Source of the DNA: Microcaldota archaeon
GTDB taxonomy: Archaea > Micrarchaeota > Micrarchaeia > Anstonellales > Bilamarchaeaceae
Direction: 5' to 3'
Length of the DNA stretch: 11,898 nucleotides
Assembly: GCA_013331535.1 (NCBI GenBank)
Contig: DUGF01000064.1
Coordinates: 930-12,827, forward strand
This document shows positions 1-6,307 of the stretch, one piece after another. The notes beneath the pieces were generated by a model. It was not told the origin of the DNA, did no database searches, and saw only the letters and a program-made list of their open reading frames with translations. Position numbers and translations under genes: made by a program. Position 1 is the stretch's first letter. Each line of letters starts with the position of its first letter.

Positions 1-1221
1 GATCCTAGAATTTTTGGTCATGAATTCACAGGGGAAATTGTTGAATGCGGTTCTGAAGTACGCGTGGTGTCTGTTGGTGATCGAGTTGCTGTTTTTCATC
101 ATGTTCCTTGTCTTGGTTCAGAATGCAAGCCCTGTAATGAAGGAAAATTTTCACAATGTCCTACATATGCAAGTGTAGATACCTTTGCTGGTTATGGAAA
201 ACCCAGCGGAGGAGGATTTGCAGAATACCTTGTCCTGCCAAAAGAGGTAGTCGCGCGAGGACTTATCAAGATTCCCAATGGCATTTCGTATGAGGAAGCA
301 ATCTTTGTTGAGCCTCTTAATTGCGTTCTAAAGGCAATCGGAATGTTCGGAAAATATAATCTGCCAATCGCAAAGGGAGAGACTGTTTTGGTTATAGGTC
401 AAGGGGCCAATGGTTTGTTATTTACTCAGATTTTAACCAGGGTTTACGGGGCTAACGTGATAAGTATAGAACCTAATGCGTACCGAAGAATGCGTTCAGA
501 AGAATTCGGTGCAATCGCTCTCACATCAAAAGAGACGCATCGATTGCACGGGCTTGGCATAAGAAAAGCTGTTGTTGCCTGCGCATCTGAAAAAGCAATT
601 TTTTCTGCTGTTAATTTGGTTAATGAAGGTGGTGTAGTCGTATATTTTGGAGATCTTATGCCTGGCTTGTGCGGGAGAACATACTGGAATGAATTATCCA
701 GAACCGAGCAACCAACTATAATCAAAAACAGGCTTGTTCTGCCAAGTTATTCTTCTGCTTTTGAACTGCATGATGCAGCAATCGAGTTGGTGTTTGGAAG
801 GCAATTAGAGTTGCGATCATTGATAACTCATAGGGTCGGTCTGATGGACCTCAACGCCGCAATAAAAGGATTTGTAACTGCAAAAATGTATGCCGAAAGT
901 GCTGAGGGCGTACTAAAAGTTCTTGTTCAGCCTGATCTTGATGCGGCTCAAGTTTCAGCTCCTTATACGTCATGGTGGGGGTATTTCGTCAATAAATGGG
1001 TTGTTCCGGCAGTGGCTGTCGCAGGATTATGCCTAGTGCCTTTAGCAGGTATAGGCCTGTATAAACAACACACAAAGTTTCTGAAGAACGGTTGCGTTAA
1101 TCCACCTAATTCATGTGATTATGTTTGTGAAAAGGACCAGGGCCCAATACCCGGAAAAATGAAAGCAAAGGTAGATGGGCAAATTTTTTATCATGATTAT
1201 AGTTGTTTTTCACCACCGTGA
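1..1221 (+). CDS. Zinc-dependent alcohol/polyol dehydrogenase (MDR family), 5'-truncated, with C-terminal membrane segment
   Basis: The frame is open from base 1, so the N-terminus lies outside the window; the GTG at 64 is internal. The product would be an NAD(P)-dependent medium-chain dehydrogenase oxidising an alcohol or polyol. Counting from base 1, residues 6-8 are GHE of the zinc-ADH signature, Cys37/42/45/53 form the structural-zinc lobe, EPLNC resembles the catalytic-zinc region of sorbitol/threonine dehydrogenases, and GQGANG (133-138) is the Rossmann nucleotide loop. The substrate cannot be inferred. Two oddities: the first two lobe cysteines are spaced x4 instead of the usual x2, and after the catalytic domain there is a hydrophobic segment (about residues 333-354, bases 997-1062) followed by a roughly 50-residue tail with four cysteines. 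Family members are normally soluble, so membrane anchoring is inferred. It converges on the trmB-like gene with a 10-base gap. Confidence 0.85.
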   Translation, partial: DPRIFGHEFTGEIVECGSEVRVVSVGDRVAVFHHVPCLGSECKPCNEGKFSQCPTYASVDTFAGYGKPSGGGFAEYLVLPKEVVARGLIKIPNGISYEEAIFVEPLNCVLKAIGMFGKYNLPIAKGETVLVIGQGANGLLFTQILTRVYGANVISIEPNAYRRMRSEEFGAIALTSKETHRLHGLGIRKAVVACASEKAIFSAVNLVNEGGVVVYFGDLMPGLCGRTYWNELSRTEQPTIIKNRLVLPSYSSAFELHDAAIELVFGRQLELRSLITHRVGLMDLNAAIKGFVTAKMYAESAEGVLKVLVQPDLDAAQVSAPYTSWWGYFVNKWVVPAVAVAGLCLVPLAGIGLYKQHTKFLKNGCVNPPNSCDYVCEKDQGPIPGKMKAKVDGQIFYHDYSCFSPP

Positions 1222-1231
1222 TTTTCGTTTT

Positions 1232-1999
1232 TTACTGTTTCGCAATCCCCCACAACGCATCAAAATACTTTCTAAAGCTTTTTACAGCCTCTTTGCTTTC
1301 AAGCAAAAACGCCTTTGGTTCACTGGTAAAAAAGGCGATGAAAACTTTATTATTATAGAAAACGATTTCCATATTTGTTATCAGATACTGTGGTAAGTAT
1401 CGTATCTCGGATTTCTGTTGCGTGGTTTTTACCATCTTCCCTTTAATGTCATGGTTTGCAAGCATCTTTACTTTAATTCCTTTAGCAACTCTTCTTAGAT
1501 GGTGCTTATAGAAAAAATCCCTCCATCTAATAGTTGTATTATACTGTGCTTCCTCTCCGTAATAAGCACCTATCACAAAATATTCTCCCCCTTCTTTTAA
1601 TTCATCAACGATGTTTCTGAAAAAATTTGTTACACCTTTGTAACCGTCGTAAAGTGTTGCCTCAGTTTTCAGCTCAGCAGATTTTTTTTGTTTTTCCAGT
1701 TCAGGCACGAGCTGCGCTAAAAGTGCTCTGTCCTGCTCGAGCTTTGAACGTTTTTCGTCAAGATAATCCAAAATGCGCCGTGGGTCCATGGCGCTAAAAT
1801 GTTTTATCTTCCCTTTCATCACTTGTCCGACCAGTCCTTTTTTCTCGAGGCGGTCAAGGATTTTGTAAACTTTTGAAGACGAAACCCCTGCAAGCGATGC
1901 CAGTTGCCCGGTTTTGGAATTACCCAGCTTCAGGAGCGCGAGATAAACTTTAATCTCTCCCTTAGTAAGTCCTATCTGTTCGAGCAATCGTGTATCCAT
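1232..1999 (-). CDS. TrmB-family HTH transcriptional regulator
   Basis: 255 residues. Residues about 5-60 form the TrmB-type winged helix-turn-helix (IGLTKGEIKVYLALLKLG, then a recognition segment around GVSSSKVYKILDRLEKKGLV). Residues about 80-108 are a Lys/Glu/Leu-rich helix likely to act as a dimer coiled coil. The C-terminal half (YDGYKGVTNFFRNIV through FDALWGIA) matches the general form of short archaeal TrmB-like proteins rather than the longer sugar-binding TrmB of Thermococcales. It should be a sequence-specific DNA-binding repressor or activator; the ligand is unknown. A minus-strand TATA box about 25 nt before the ATG and no SD motif point to a leaderless transcript. It is transcribed away from the 532-residue gene, with a 12-bp palindrome between the two promoters, so auto- and cross-regulation is a reasonable inference. 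Confidence 0.88.
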   Translation of the reverse strand: MDTRLLEQIGLTKGEIKVYLALLKLGNSKTGQLASLAGVSSSKVYKILDRLEKKGLVGQVMKGKIKHFSAMDPRRILDYLDEKRSKLEQDRALLAQLVPELEKQKKSAELKTEATLYDGYKGVTNFFRNIVDELKEGGEYFVIGAYYGEEAQYNTTIRWRDFFYKHHLRRVAKGIKVKMLANHDIKGKMVKTTQQKSEIRYLPQYLITNMEIVFYNNKVFIAFFTSEPKAFLLESKEAVKSFRKYFDALWGIAKQ

Positions 2000-2017
2000 A
2001 TCGTCCTATTCTGAGGT

Positions 2018-2030
2018 AATTTTTATTAAT
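2018..2030 (-). promoter_or_regulatory. TATA box of the trmB-like gene
   Basis: The minus strand reads ATTAATAAAAATT, centred about 25 nt upstream of the ATG at 1999. This is the spacing of an archaeal TATA box driving a leaderless mRNA. Confidence 0.6.
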
Positions 2031-2043
2031 CTTCCTACTACGA

Positions 2044-2055
2044 CCCCCTAGGGGG
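2044..2055. promoter_or_regulatory. Perfect 12-bp palindrome, candidate operator
   Basis: CCCCCTAGGGGG is a perfect dyad in an otherwise AT-rich intergenic region. It lies upstream of both divergent TATA boxes, about 8 bp from the plus-strand box and 13 bp from the minus-strand one. That is the expected place for a regulator controlling both genes, and the neighbouring TrmB-like protein is the obvious candidate. The binding partner is inferred, not shown. Confidence 0.5.
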
Positions 2056-2059
2056 AAAA

Positions 2060-2072
2060 TAATACATAAATA
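2060..2072 (+). promoter_or_regulatory. TATA box of the 532-residue gene
   Basis: TAATACATAAATA lies about 27 nt before the ATG at 2095, with a purine-rich GGGGGAAAA just upstream as a possible BRE. No SD motif precedes the ATG, so a leaderless transcript is likely. Confidence 0.5.
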
Positions 2073-2094
2073 CGCAGGAAGCGTAACTTAGCTT

Positions 2095-3693
2095 ATGTCT
2101 GAAAATCCAGTTTATGATCACCTGAACAATGAGTGGAAACGTACCTGTAAGGTAGTGCTTGGCGGAGATGTCGGAGAGCTTAAAGACTATGAAAAATGGC
2201 TTCTTGAGCTTAAACAGCCGCGGCTCAAGAACAAGTCCGCATTGTCAGGAAAGGAGGTTGTTTTTTCATCAATCGATTATAATCCCGATGCAAAATGTGT
2301 AAGTTTTGACGAAACAGATTTCGGAAAAAAGTTTGAACCGCTCACTGTAAATGAAATTAAAGATGTTGAGTCAATGTTCGGGGCGTTGCGCGAGCGGTTC
2401 TACTATTGCGGAAATATCGTTCTCGGCAATTCGCAATTCGTTGAAAAAAGCTCGAGCGTAAGCAATAGTCATTATGTTTACGAATCTGCGAGAATTCACG
2501 AGTCAAAGAATGTGGCCTATTCAACCATTGCAAAGAACTGCGAAAATATTTTCGGATGTAATGTTGGGTCTTTTTCAAATTACGACATACGCTGTCACCA
2601 GCATGGAAAAGGCGGAAGAAAGTTCGAGGCTTGGCTTACATGGATGTCTTCGGATTGCTATTACACGTATAATCTATTAGGATGCAACGATTGCTTTTTT
2701 TCGTTTAATCTCCGCTCTAAAAGAAACGTGATCGGCAATTTCGAATTGCCCAAGGAGAAATATCTTAGTTTAAAGGATCATCTGCTTGAGCAGCTTAGGG
2801 ATATCCTCAAACAAAGGAAACGCGCTCCATCGCTTGCAGAAATCGTGAACGGATGCGGCACACCGCAAAAAGATACTTTGGCTTCGCTCGCGGAATTTGC
2901 AAAACCTCACGAGCAAGAAGGGCGTATATCAGAAATAGAAAAAGCATTTTCGGAAACCACTAGTCTCGTGTTAGGAAAGTCGATTTCTGGACTCAAAGAA
3001 TACGAATCCTGGTTAAAGCGCCATATCGTTGATGTTGGAGAAGTTGAGAGCGTACTCGGAAGCGGAAAAATGCCCGTTCCGAATTACGAGAATTACCATG
3101 CGTTTGATGGAAACCTCAATCGTTTCGTGAATCTGTCCGAAGCTGGCGCATTGGGCGAGAAACTGAAACTTTCAGAATCCGAAACCGAAAAGATTGATTT
3201 TTCTAATGCATCCGCAATCCTGAAGGGCATTGCCTTTCTTTATGCTCAGTTCCATGACGGCGTATTCAATAACGTAATCAACTGTCCCATAATAATAAAT
3301 TCCGCCAACTGTTATAGCATCCTTGGTTGCGTCAATGTAAAAGATTCAGCATTTTCCACTTGGCCAAATGGTTCTGACCACGTTTTTGGTTGCGCGTTTA
3401 CGTTCAATTCTTCATTCAGCCTGAAATGCTACTCTTCATTTAACCTCGCCCGTTGCTTTGAAGTCGATTCCAGTTCCAACAGCTCTGGCAGCTATTTTTG
3501 CCATAATGTGGAAAACGTGCATGATTCCATGTTCTGCTTTAATGCAAAGAATCTGAGGTACGCGATTGGAAATACAGTTGTTGGCAGGGAGCAGTATCTG
3601 CGTGCAAAGTCCATGCTACAAAACTGGCTGATTGAAAGGTTGGAAAAGGACAAGGCAGTGAATGCGGACATATTTAATATCAATTCGGTCTAA
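2095..3693 (+). CDS. Unknown protein made of two tandem Cys/Asn/Phe-rich modules (probable beta-helix-like)
   Basis: I do not recognise a named family. The 532 residues hold an internal duplication. Module 1 begins with VLGGDVGELKDYEKWL (21-36) and ends with LRSKRNVIGN (206-215) plus KEKYLSLKDHLL. Module 2 begins with VLGKSISGLKEYESWL (from 292) and ends with LRYAIGN (487-493) plus REQYLRAKSML. Start-to-end distance is about 185 and 195 residues. The middle of each module is rich in C, N, S, F and Y in a short periodic pattern (NIFGCNVGSFSNYDIRC against HVFGCAFTFNSSFSLKC), which suggests stacked beta-coils. The GN-x4-[KR]E-x-YL ending recalls the N-K-x-Y-x-x-E-E-Y ending of repeat proteins seen in uncultured bacteria and phages; that comparison is from memory. 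No signal peptide or membrane segment is visible. It may share control with the divergent TrmB-like gene, and the ACT-domain gene follows 18 bases downstream. Confidence 0.8.
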   Translation: MSENPVYDHLNNEWKRTCKVVLGGDVGELKDYEKWLLELKQPRLKNKSALSGKEVVFSSIDYNPDAKCVSFDETDFGKKFEPLTVNEIKDVESMFGALRERFYYCGNIVLGNSQFVEKSSSVSNSHYVYESARIHESKNVAYSTIAKNCENIFGCNVGSFSNYDIRCHQHGKGGRKFEAWLTWMSSDCYYTYNLLGCNDCFFSFNLRSKRNVIGNFELPKEKYLSLKDHLLEQLRDILKQRKRAPSLAEIVNGCGTPQKDTLASLAEFAKPHEQEGRISEIEKAFSETTSLVLGKSISGLKEYESWLKRHIVDVGEVESVLGSGKMPVPNYENYHAFDGNLNRFVNLSEAGALGEKLKLSESETEKIDFSNASAILKGIAFLYAQFHDGVFNNVINCPIIINSANCYSILGCVNVKDSAFSTWPNGSDHVFGCAFTFNSSFSLKCYSSFNLARCFEVDSSSNSSGSYFCHNVENVHDSMFCFNAKNLRYAIGNTVVGREQYLRAKSMLQNWLIERLEKDKAVNADIFNINSV

Positions 3694-3711
3694 TATTCCG
3701 TGGTTGATTTC

Positions 3712-4113
3712 ATGCCCGGAATCTCAGATTTACCAACTCTTCTCAAATCCATGCGTCCAAAGCTGGTAAAGGGCGAGCTCGTTTTCTGTTCGGTTCCACA
3801 AAAACAATTCGCAATCATTTCAAAAATCCACACGGAATTAAACCCATTATTGGTATTTCGCGAAGACGAGGGCATTACTCTTATCATCGAGAAGAAAATA
3901 GCGGACAAAAACAATCTAAAATACTCTGGAACCTGGGCGTTTATTACCCTTACCGTAAACTCAGACCTTTCCGCGGTCGGATTTCTCGCAACGATAACAA
4001 CCAGACTCGCGAAAAGCGGAATTCCCGTCAATGCAGTTTCAGCGTATCATCACGACCATATATTTGTTCCGCACGATAGGGCAGATAATGCATTGCGAAT
4101 CCTCAGGGTTTAA
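3712..4113 (+). CDS. ACT-domain protein (DUF2241/COG3602-like)
   Basis: 133 residues. The ATG at 3712 is preferred over an in-frame GTG at 3700 because family members begin M-x-G-I-x-D-L, matching MPGISDLPTLLKSM here. The first half carries the PKL-x3-ELVFCSVP strand. The second half (TLTVNSDLSAVGFLATITTRLAKSGIPVNAVSAYHHDHIFVP) is an ACT-type alpha/beta fold, with the family's HHDH-x-FVP motif. ACT domains bind amino acids or other small ligands; no catalytic domain is attached, so a ligand-sensing role is inferred only from the fold. It follows the unknown two-module gene by 18 bases without a promoter or terminator between, so co-transcription is likely. No good SD motif is visible. Confidence 0.85.
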   Translation: MPGISDLPTLLKSMRPKLVKGELVFCSVPQKQFAIISKIHTELNPLLVFREDEGITLIIEKKIADKNNLKYSGTWAFITLTVNSDLSAVGFLATITTRLAKSGIPVNAVSAYHHDHIFVPHDRADNALRILRV

Positions 4114-4123
4114 ACGCTTGATG

Positions 4124-4136
4124 GTTTTAATATATC
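4124..4136 (+). promoter_or_regulatory. TATA box of the 52-residue gene
   Basis: GTTTTAATATATC is centred about 37 nt before the ATG at 4167. It would give a roughly 10-nt leader carrying the SD motif GAGGT at 4156-4160. Confidence 0.45.
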
Positions 4137-4166
4137 CGAATCAACTACGAGTCACGAGGTTTTCAC

Positions 4167-4325
4167 ATGGCAAAAAGCAAAAAAGATTTGGGAAGGAAAT
4201 TGCAAAATATCAAAAGAAGGATTGAGGAACTAGAACCCAAGGCGAGAGATGATCCTTTAAAAAAGAATCACGCCTTACACGAAGAACTCGACAAGCTAAA
4301 GAAAAAACTGCAGGAAGAAGGCTAA
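4167..4325 (+). CDS. Small basic coiled-coil protein, 52 residues
   Basis: ATG at 4167 to TAA at 4323-4325. The product starts MAKSKKDLGRKLQNIKRRIE and ends LDKLKKKLQEEG. It is strongly charged, with heptad-like Leu/Ile spacing (L8, L12, I15, I19, L22 and again L37, L41, L44, L48), so one or two amphipathic helices forming a coiled coil are likely. An SD motif, GAGGT at 4156-4160, lies 6 bases before the start, and a TATA-like element lies upstream, so this is a credible gene despite its length. I do not recognise a family; nucleic-acid binding or a protein-interaction adaptor role would suit the charge, but no function can be claimed. Confidence 0.72.
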   Translation: MAKSKKDLGRKLQNIKRRIEELEPKARDDPLKKNHALHEELDKLKKKLQEEG

Positions 4326-4389
4326 TTCAGTCATAGGCGCCGGTCAGAGCGAAATACGAACATTTAAATTCAAGATCTGACATCTATGT

Positions 4390-4402
4390 ATTTATAAAAT
4401 AT
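4390..4402 (+). promoter_or_regulatory. TATA box of the DEAD-box helicase gene
   Basis: ATTTATAAAATAT is the best TATA-like element before the helicase. Standard spacing puts the transcript start near 4422, giving a leader of about 80 nt. That is long for this window, where several genes look leaderless. Confidence 0.5.
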
Positions 4403-4450
4403 AAGAATCTCTTATTTTTTCTGTTCATTTAGAAGTGTGCCTCCCAAAAA

Positions 4451-4494
4451 CACCTTCGTTTAGAATAGACGAAATTGAGATCTAAACCAAGGTG
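4451..4494 (+). promoter_or_regulatory. Leader hairpin sequestering the helicase SD motif
   Basis: The left arm CACCTTCGTTTAGA (4451-4464) pairs with the right arm TCTAAACCAAGGTG (4481-4494). This gives 14 positions with one C-C mismatch and a 16-nt loop. The right arm contains the helicase SD motif AAGGTG (4489-4494), 8 bases before the ATG at 4503, so in this fold the ribosome-binding site is fully paired. This looks like translational control; the trigger (temperature, the helicase itself, or a ligand) is not shown by the sequence. Confidence 0.62.
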
Positions 4495-4502
4495 AAAAAT
4501 AT

Positions 4503-5651
4503 ATGAAATTTAGTGATATGCATCTAGATAGTAGGACAATTTCTGCGTTGGATTCAATGAATTTCGTCGAACCAACCGAAGTACAGGAAAAATCGCTGAC
4601 CCCGATTTTGGCCGGAGAAGATGTCATGGTGAGAAGCCAGACTGGAACCGGAAAAACCGCGGCATTTGGAATCGGGCTAGTAGAGCAAATCGCGGCTTCA
4701 AAAGGCGCAAAAAAAGGATTAGTTTTGGCGCCAACCCGGGAACTTGCATTGCAGATAACAAAGGAATTACGCTCCATAGCTGCAGGCCATAAATTCAGGG
4801 TATATGCAGTATATGGTGGGGAAGAAATCGGTCGTCAGCTCGCATTGATTGCGCGGGGTTTTGAAATTATCGTTGCAACTCCGGGAAGACTGATCGACCA
4901 CTATAAAAGGAAAACCTTAGACCTATCTGTTTTCAATATCGTTGTTCTTGACGAAGCAGACAGAATGCTTGATATGGGTTTCAGAGAAGACATTTCCAAA
5001 ATCATGTCTGCGGTAAATGAAACAAGGCAGACGATGCTTTTTTCCGCAACTCTTGACCGAAGTGTGTTGGATATTTCCCGCAGGTATCTCCAGTCTCCTC
5101 TTTTGATAGAGCTTGGCGAAGTTGGAAAAAAGGATGATATATCTGAAGATGTGATAAAATTACCAAGAAGAGAGAAATTCTTCAAGTTAACCGAAATCCT
5201 TCATCAGGAACCTAGTTCGCGGGTACTTATATTTGTTGCAACTCAGGGAGCAACTGAATATGTTGGAAGAAAGCTTCGCGATCAGAATATAAGTTCTGAT
5301 TTTCTCCATGGCGGCATGCGCCAGCAAAAAAGGGAAAGAATCATGAGAGATTTTCATGAAGGCAGATTCAGGGTTCTCGTAGCTACTGATGTAGCTTCAA
5401 GAGGCCTGCACGTGGATGATGTTGCGCATGTAATAAACTATGATGAAGCCAGAGACAGCGATACTCATTTGCACAGGATAGGCAGAACCGGAAGAATGGG
5501 GAAAAAAGGAAAAGCGACTACTTTCATTGAAACAGATGCGTTTCAACAGACCAGAAGAATGGGTCGTCACCCGGATTCAAGGGGTCCAAGACCAGTAAAT
5601 CGTGGGTTTGGTAACAGACCGAGACAGGGAAGATTTGGCGGAAGACGCTGA
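4503..5651 (+). CDS. DEAD-box ATP-dependent RNA helicase
   Basis: 382 residues with the superfamily 2 motifs in order: Q motif region FVEPTEVQ (21-28), motif I SQTGTGKT (45-52), Ia PTRELALQ, Ib TPGRL, II DEAD (150-153), III SAT (181-183), IV VLIFVAT, V ATDVASRGLHVDD, and VI HRIGRTGR (324-331). It should use ATP to unwind short RNA duplexes in the cytoplasm, as in ribosome assembly, mRNA decay or cold adaptation. The C-terminus is a short Arg/Gly-rich tail (last 30 residues, ending GRFGGRR), commonly an RNA-binding extension. The ATG at 4503 is set by the SD motif AAGGTG at 4489-4494. The gene stands alone with its own promoter, a structured leader and a downstream T-rich terminator, which suggests independent post-transcriptional control. 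Confidence 0.96.
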   Translation: MKFSDMHLDSRTISALDSMNFVEPTEVQEKSLTPILAGEDVMVRSQTGTGKTAAFGIGLVEQIAASKGAKKGLVLAPTRELALQITKELRSIAAGHKFRVYAVYGGEEIGRQLALIARGFEIIVATPGRLIDHYKRKTLDLSVFNIVVLDEADRMLDMGFREDISKIMSAVNETRQTMLFSATLDRSVLDISRRYLQSPLLIELGEVGKKDDISEDVIKLPRREKFFKLTEILHQEPSSRVLIFVATQGATEYVGRKLRDQNISSDFLHGGMRQQKRERIMRDFHEGRFRVLVATDVASRGLHVDDVAHVINYDEARDSDTHLHRIGRTGRMGKKGKATTFIETDAFQQTRRMGRHPDSRGPRPVNRGFGNRPRQGRFGGRR

Positions 5652-5660
5652 TTGATGCAA

Positions 5661-5689
5661 ATATTTTTCTAATTTTTTTTATTGTATTG
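5661..5689 (+). terminator. T-rich archaeal terminator of the helicase gene
   Basis: About 10 nt past the stop codon, T-tracts (ATATTTTTCTAATTTTTTTT followed by ATTG) form a typical archaeal oligo-T termination region with no hairpin immediately before it. Confidence 0.5.
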
Positions 5690-5695
5690 AAATCC

Positions 5696-5973
5696 AGAGA
5701 TTCCACTATGGAATCTCTATCTGTCAATTTCAAGTTCCAATAAGAACTTGAAAGCTGGGAAAAATTCATAAGGGGTTTTTCACGGAAAACAAGCAAGCCA
5801 TCGAGACATTACTATGTCGAGATATTTGAACGGAACGCCGTTCAATTCATCAGTTTTTGACCGGTGGTTTTTGACAATTATAACTTTTCAATGCACAATT
5901 GTTTTCCACTGAAAACAATGCGCATTATTTTCCGCAGAAAATAATTGCGCACAAAATTTCATAAATTTTGTGC
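5696..5973. repeat. Dense cluster of short-loop hairpins in a gene-free stretch
   Basis: This noncoding stretch contains back-to-back inverted repeats: 5696-5718 (10 bp perfect, 3-nt loop), 5728-5753 (10 bp perfect, 6-nt loop), 5775-5790 (6 bp including one G-T), 5801-5822 (interrupted, GACAT/ATGTC core), 5826-5845 (8 bp perfect, AACG loop), 5898-5919 (9 bp perfect, CACT loop), 5920-5950 (13 bp with one bulged T, CGCA loop) and 5949-5973 (11 bp perfect, CAT loop). None is followed by a strong T-run on the plus strand, so they are not simply terminators. There is no protein-coding signal. They could be a structured RNA, cruciform-forming DNA or a decayed repeat element. Confidence 0.7.
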
Positions 5974-5978
5974 CTGCT

Positions 5979-5990
5979 GCATATAAATAC
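5979..5990 (+). promoter_or_regulatory. TATA box of the 13-codon gene
   Basis: GCATATAAATAC is a strong archaeal TATA box directly after the last hairpin of the cluster. Standard spacing puts the start site near 6010, just before the SD motif GGTGA at 6012-6016. Confidence 0.6.
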
Positions 5991-6020
5991 TTTCCGTGTG
6001 TGCTTTCATTCGGTGAAAAA

Positions 6021-6062
6021 ATGGCAAAAAAGAAAGCAAAAAAGAAAGGCAAGAAGAAATAA
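6021..6062 (+). CDS. Candidate 13-residue lysine-rich miniprotein
   Basis: ATG at 6021 to TAA at 6060-6062 encodes MAKKKAKKKGKKK: ten lysines among thirteen residues. The tiny frame is framed by every expected signal: a TATA box at 5979-5990, an SD motif GGTGA 4 bases before the ATG (the same GGTGAAAAA context precedes the helicase), and a hairpin-plus-T-run terminator at 6074-6104. The codons alternate AAA and AAG. A peptide of this composition would bind RNA, DNA or ribosomes by charge; the actual role is unknown. Alternatives are a regulatory upstream ORF or a roughly 95-nt small RNA that happens to contain the frame. A longer overlapping frame at 5968-6180 lacks such signals. Confidence 0.5.
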   Translation: MAKKKAKKKGKKK

Positions 6063-6073
6063 TAATAAATTTG

Positions 6074-6104
6074 CGTGCTGCAATCTTTTTGTAGCACGTT
6101 TTTT
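6074..6104 (+). terminator. Intrinsic-type terminator after the miniprotein gene
   Basis: CGTGCTGCAA (6074-6083) pairs with TTGTAGCACG (6089-6098), giving 10 bp including one G-U with a 5-nt loop, followed by six T (6099-6104) and further T-rich sequence. It gives the 13-codon gene a defined 3' end. Confidence 0.68.
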
Positions 6105-6306
6105 ATTTTCTCTAATTTTTTACGAGGTATTTTTCATGGTTTTATTTTTGTCCATGCGGTCCATCTATTTTTTCACGTGAAAATTGTCATATGGAATATA
6201 AAAGACCTGGTTCTCATCTAGGTTGCTCGTTGGCCTTACGTTTTTTGTAGACTGGGTTAATAATATTTCAAATCGTTTTTCTTTTTGTGATAAGCCTCAA
6301 ACAGTA
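6105..6306. other. Intergenic stretch with no clear gene
   Basis: This is AT-rich sequence between the miniprotein terminator and the promoter of the membrane-anchored protein. It holds a perfect 14-bp palindrome, TTTTCACGTGAAAA, at 6170-6183; a TATA-like GAATATAAAAG at 6194-6204 with no gene at the expected distance; and a 14-codon frame at 6136-6180 preceded by GAGGT that I cannot support as a gene. Confidence 0.5.
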
Positions 6307-6307
6307 A

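Noticed and set aside
3700..3711. GTG start for the ACT-domain gene
   Set aside because: The family N-terminus pattern begins at the ATG at 3712.
5968..6180. 70-codon plus-strand frame over the miniprotein gene
   Set aside because: It starts before the likely transcript start, lacks a SD motif, runs through a terminator hairpin and gives an implausible protein sequence.
6136..6180. 14-codon frame (MVLFLSMRSIYFFT) with GAGGT 7 bases upstream
   Set aside because: There is no convincing promoter or terminator, and the composition is what T-rich DNA gives by chance. The SD match alone is too weak.
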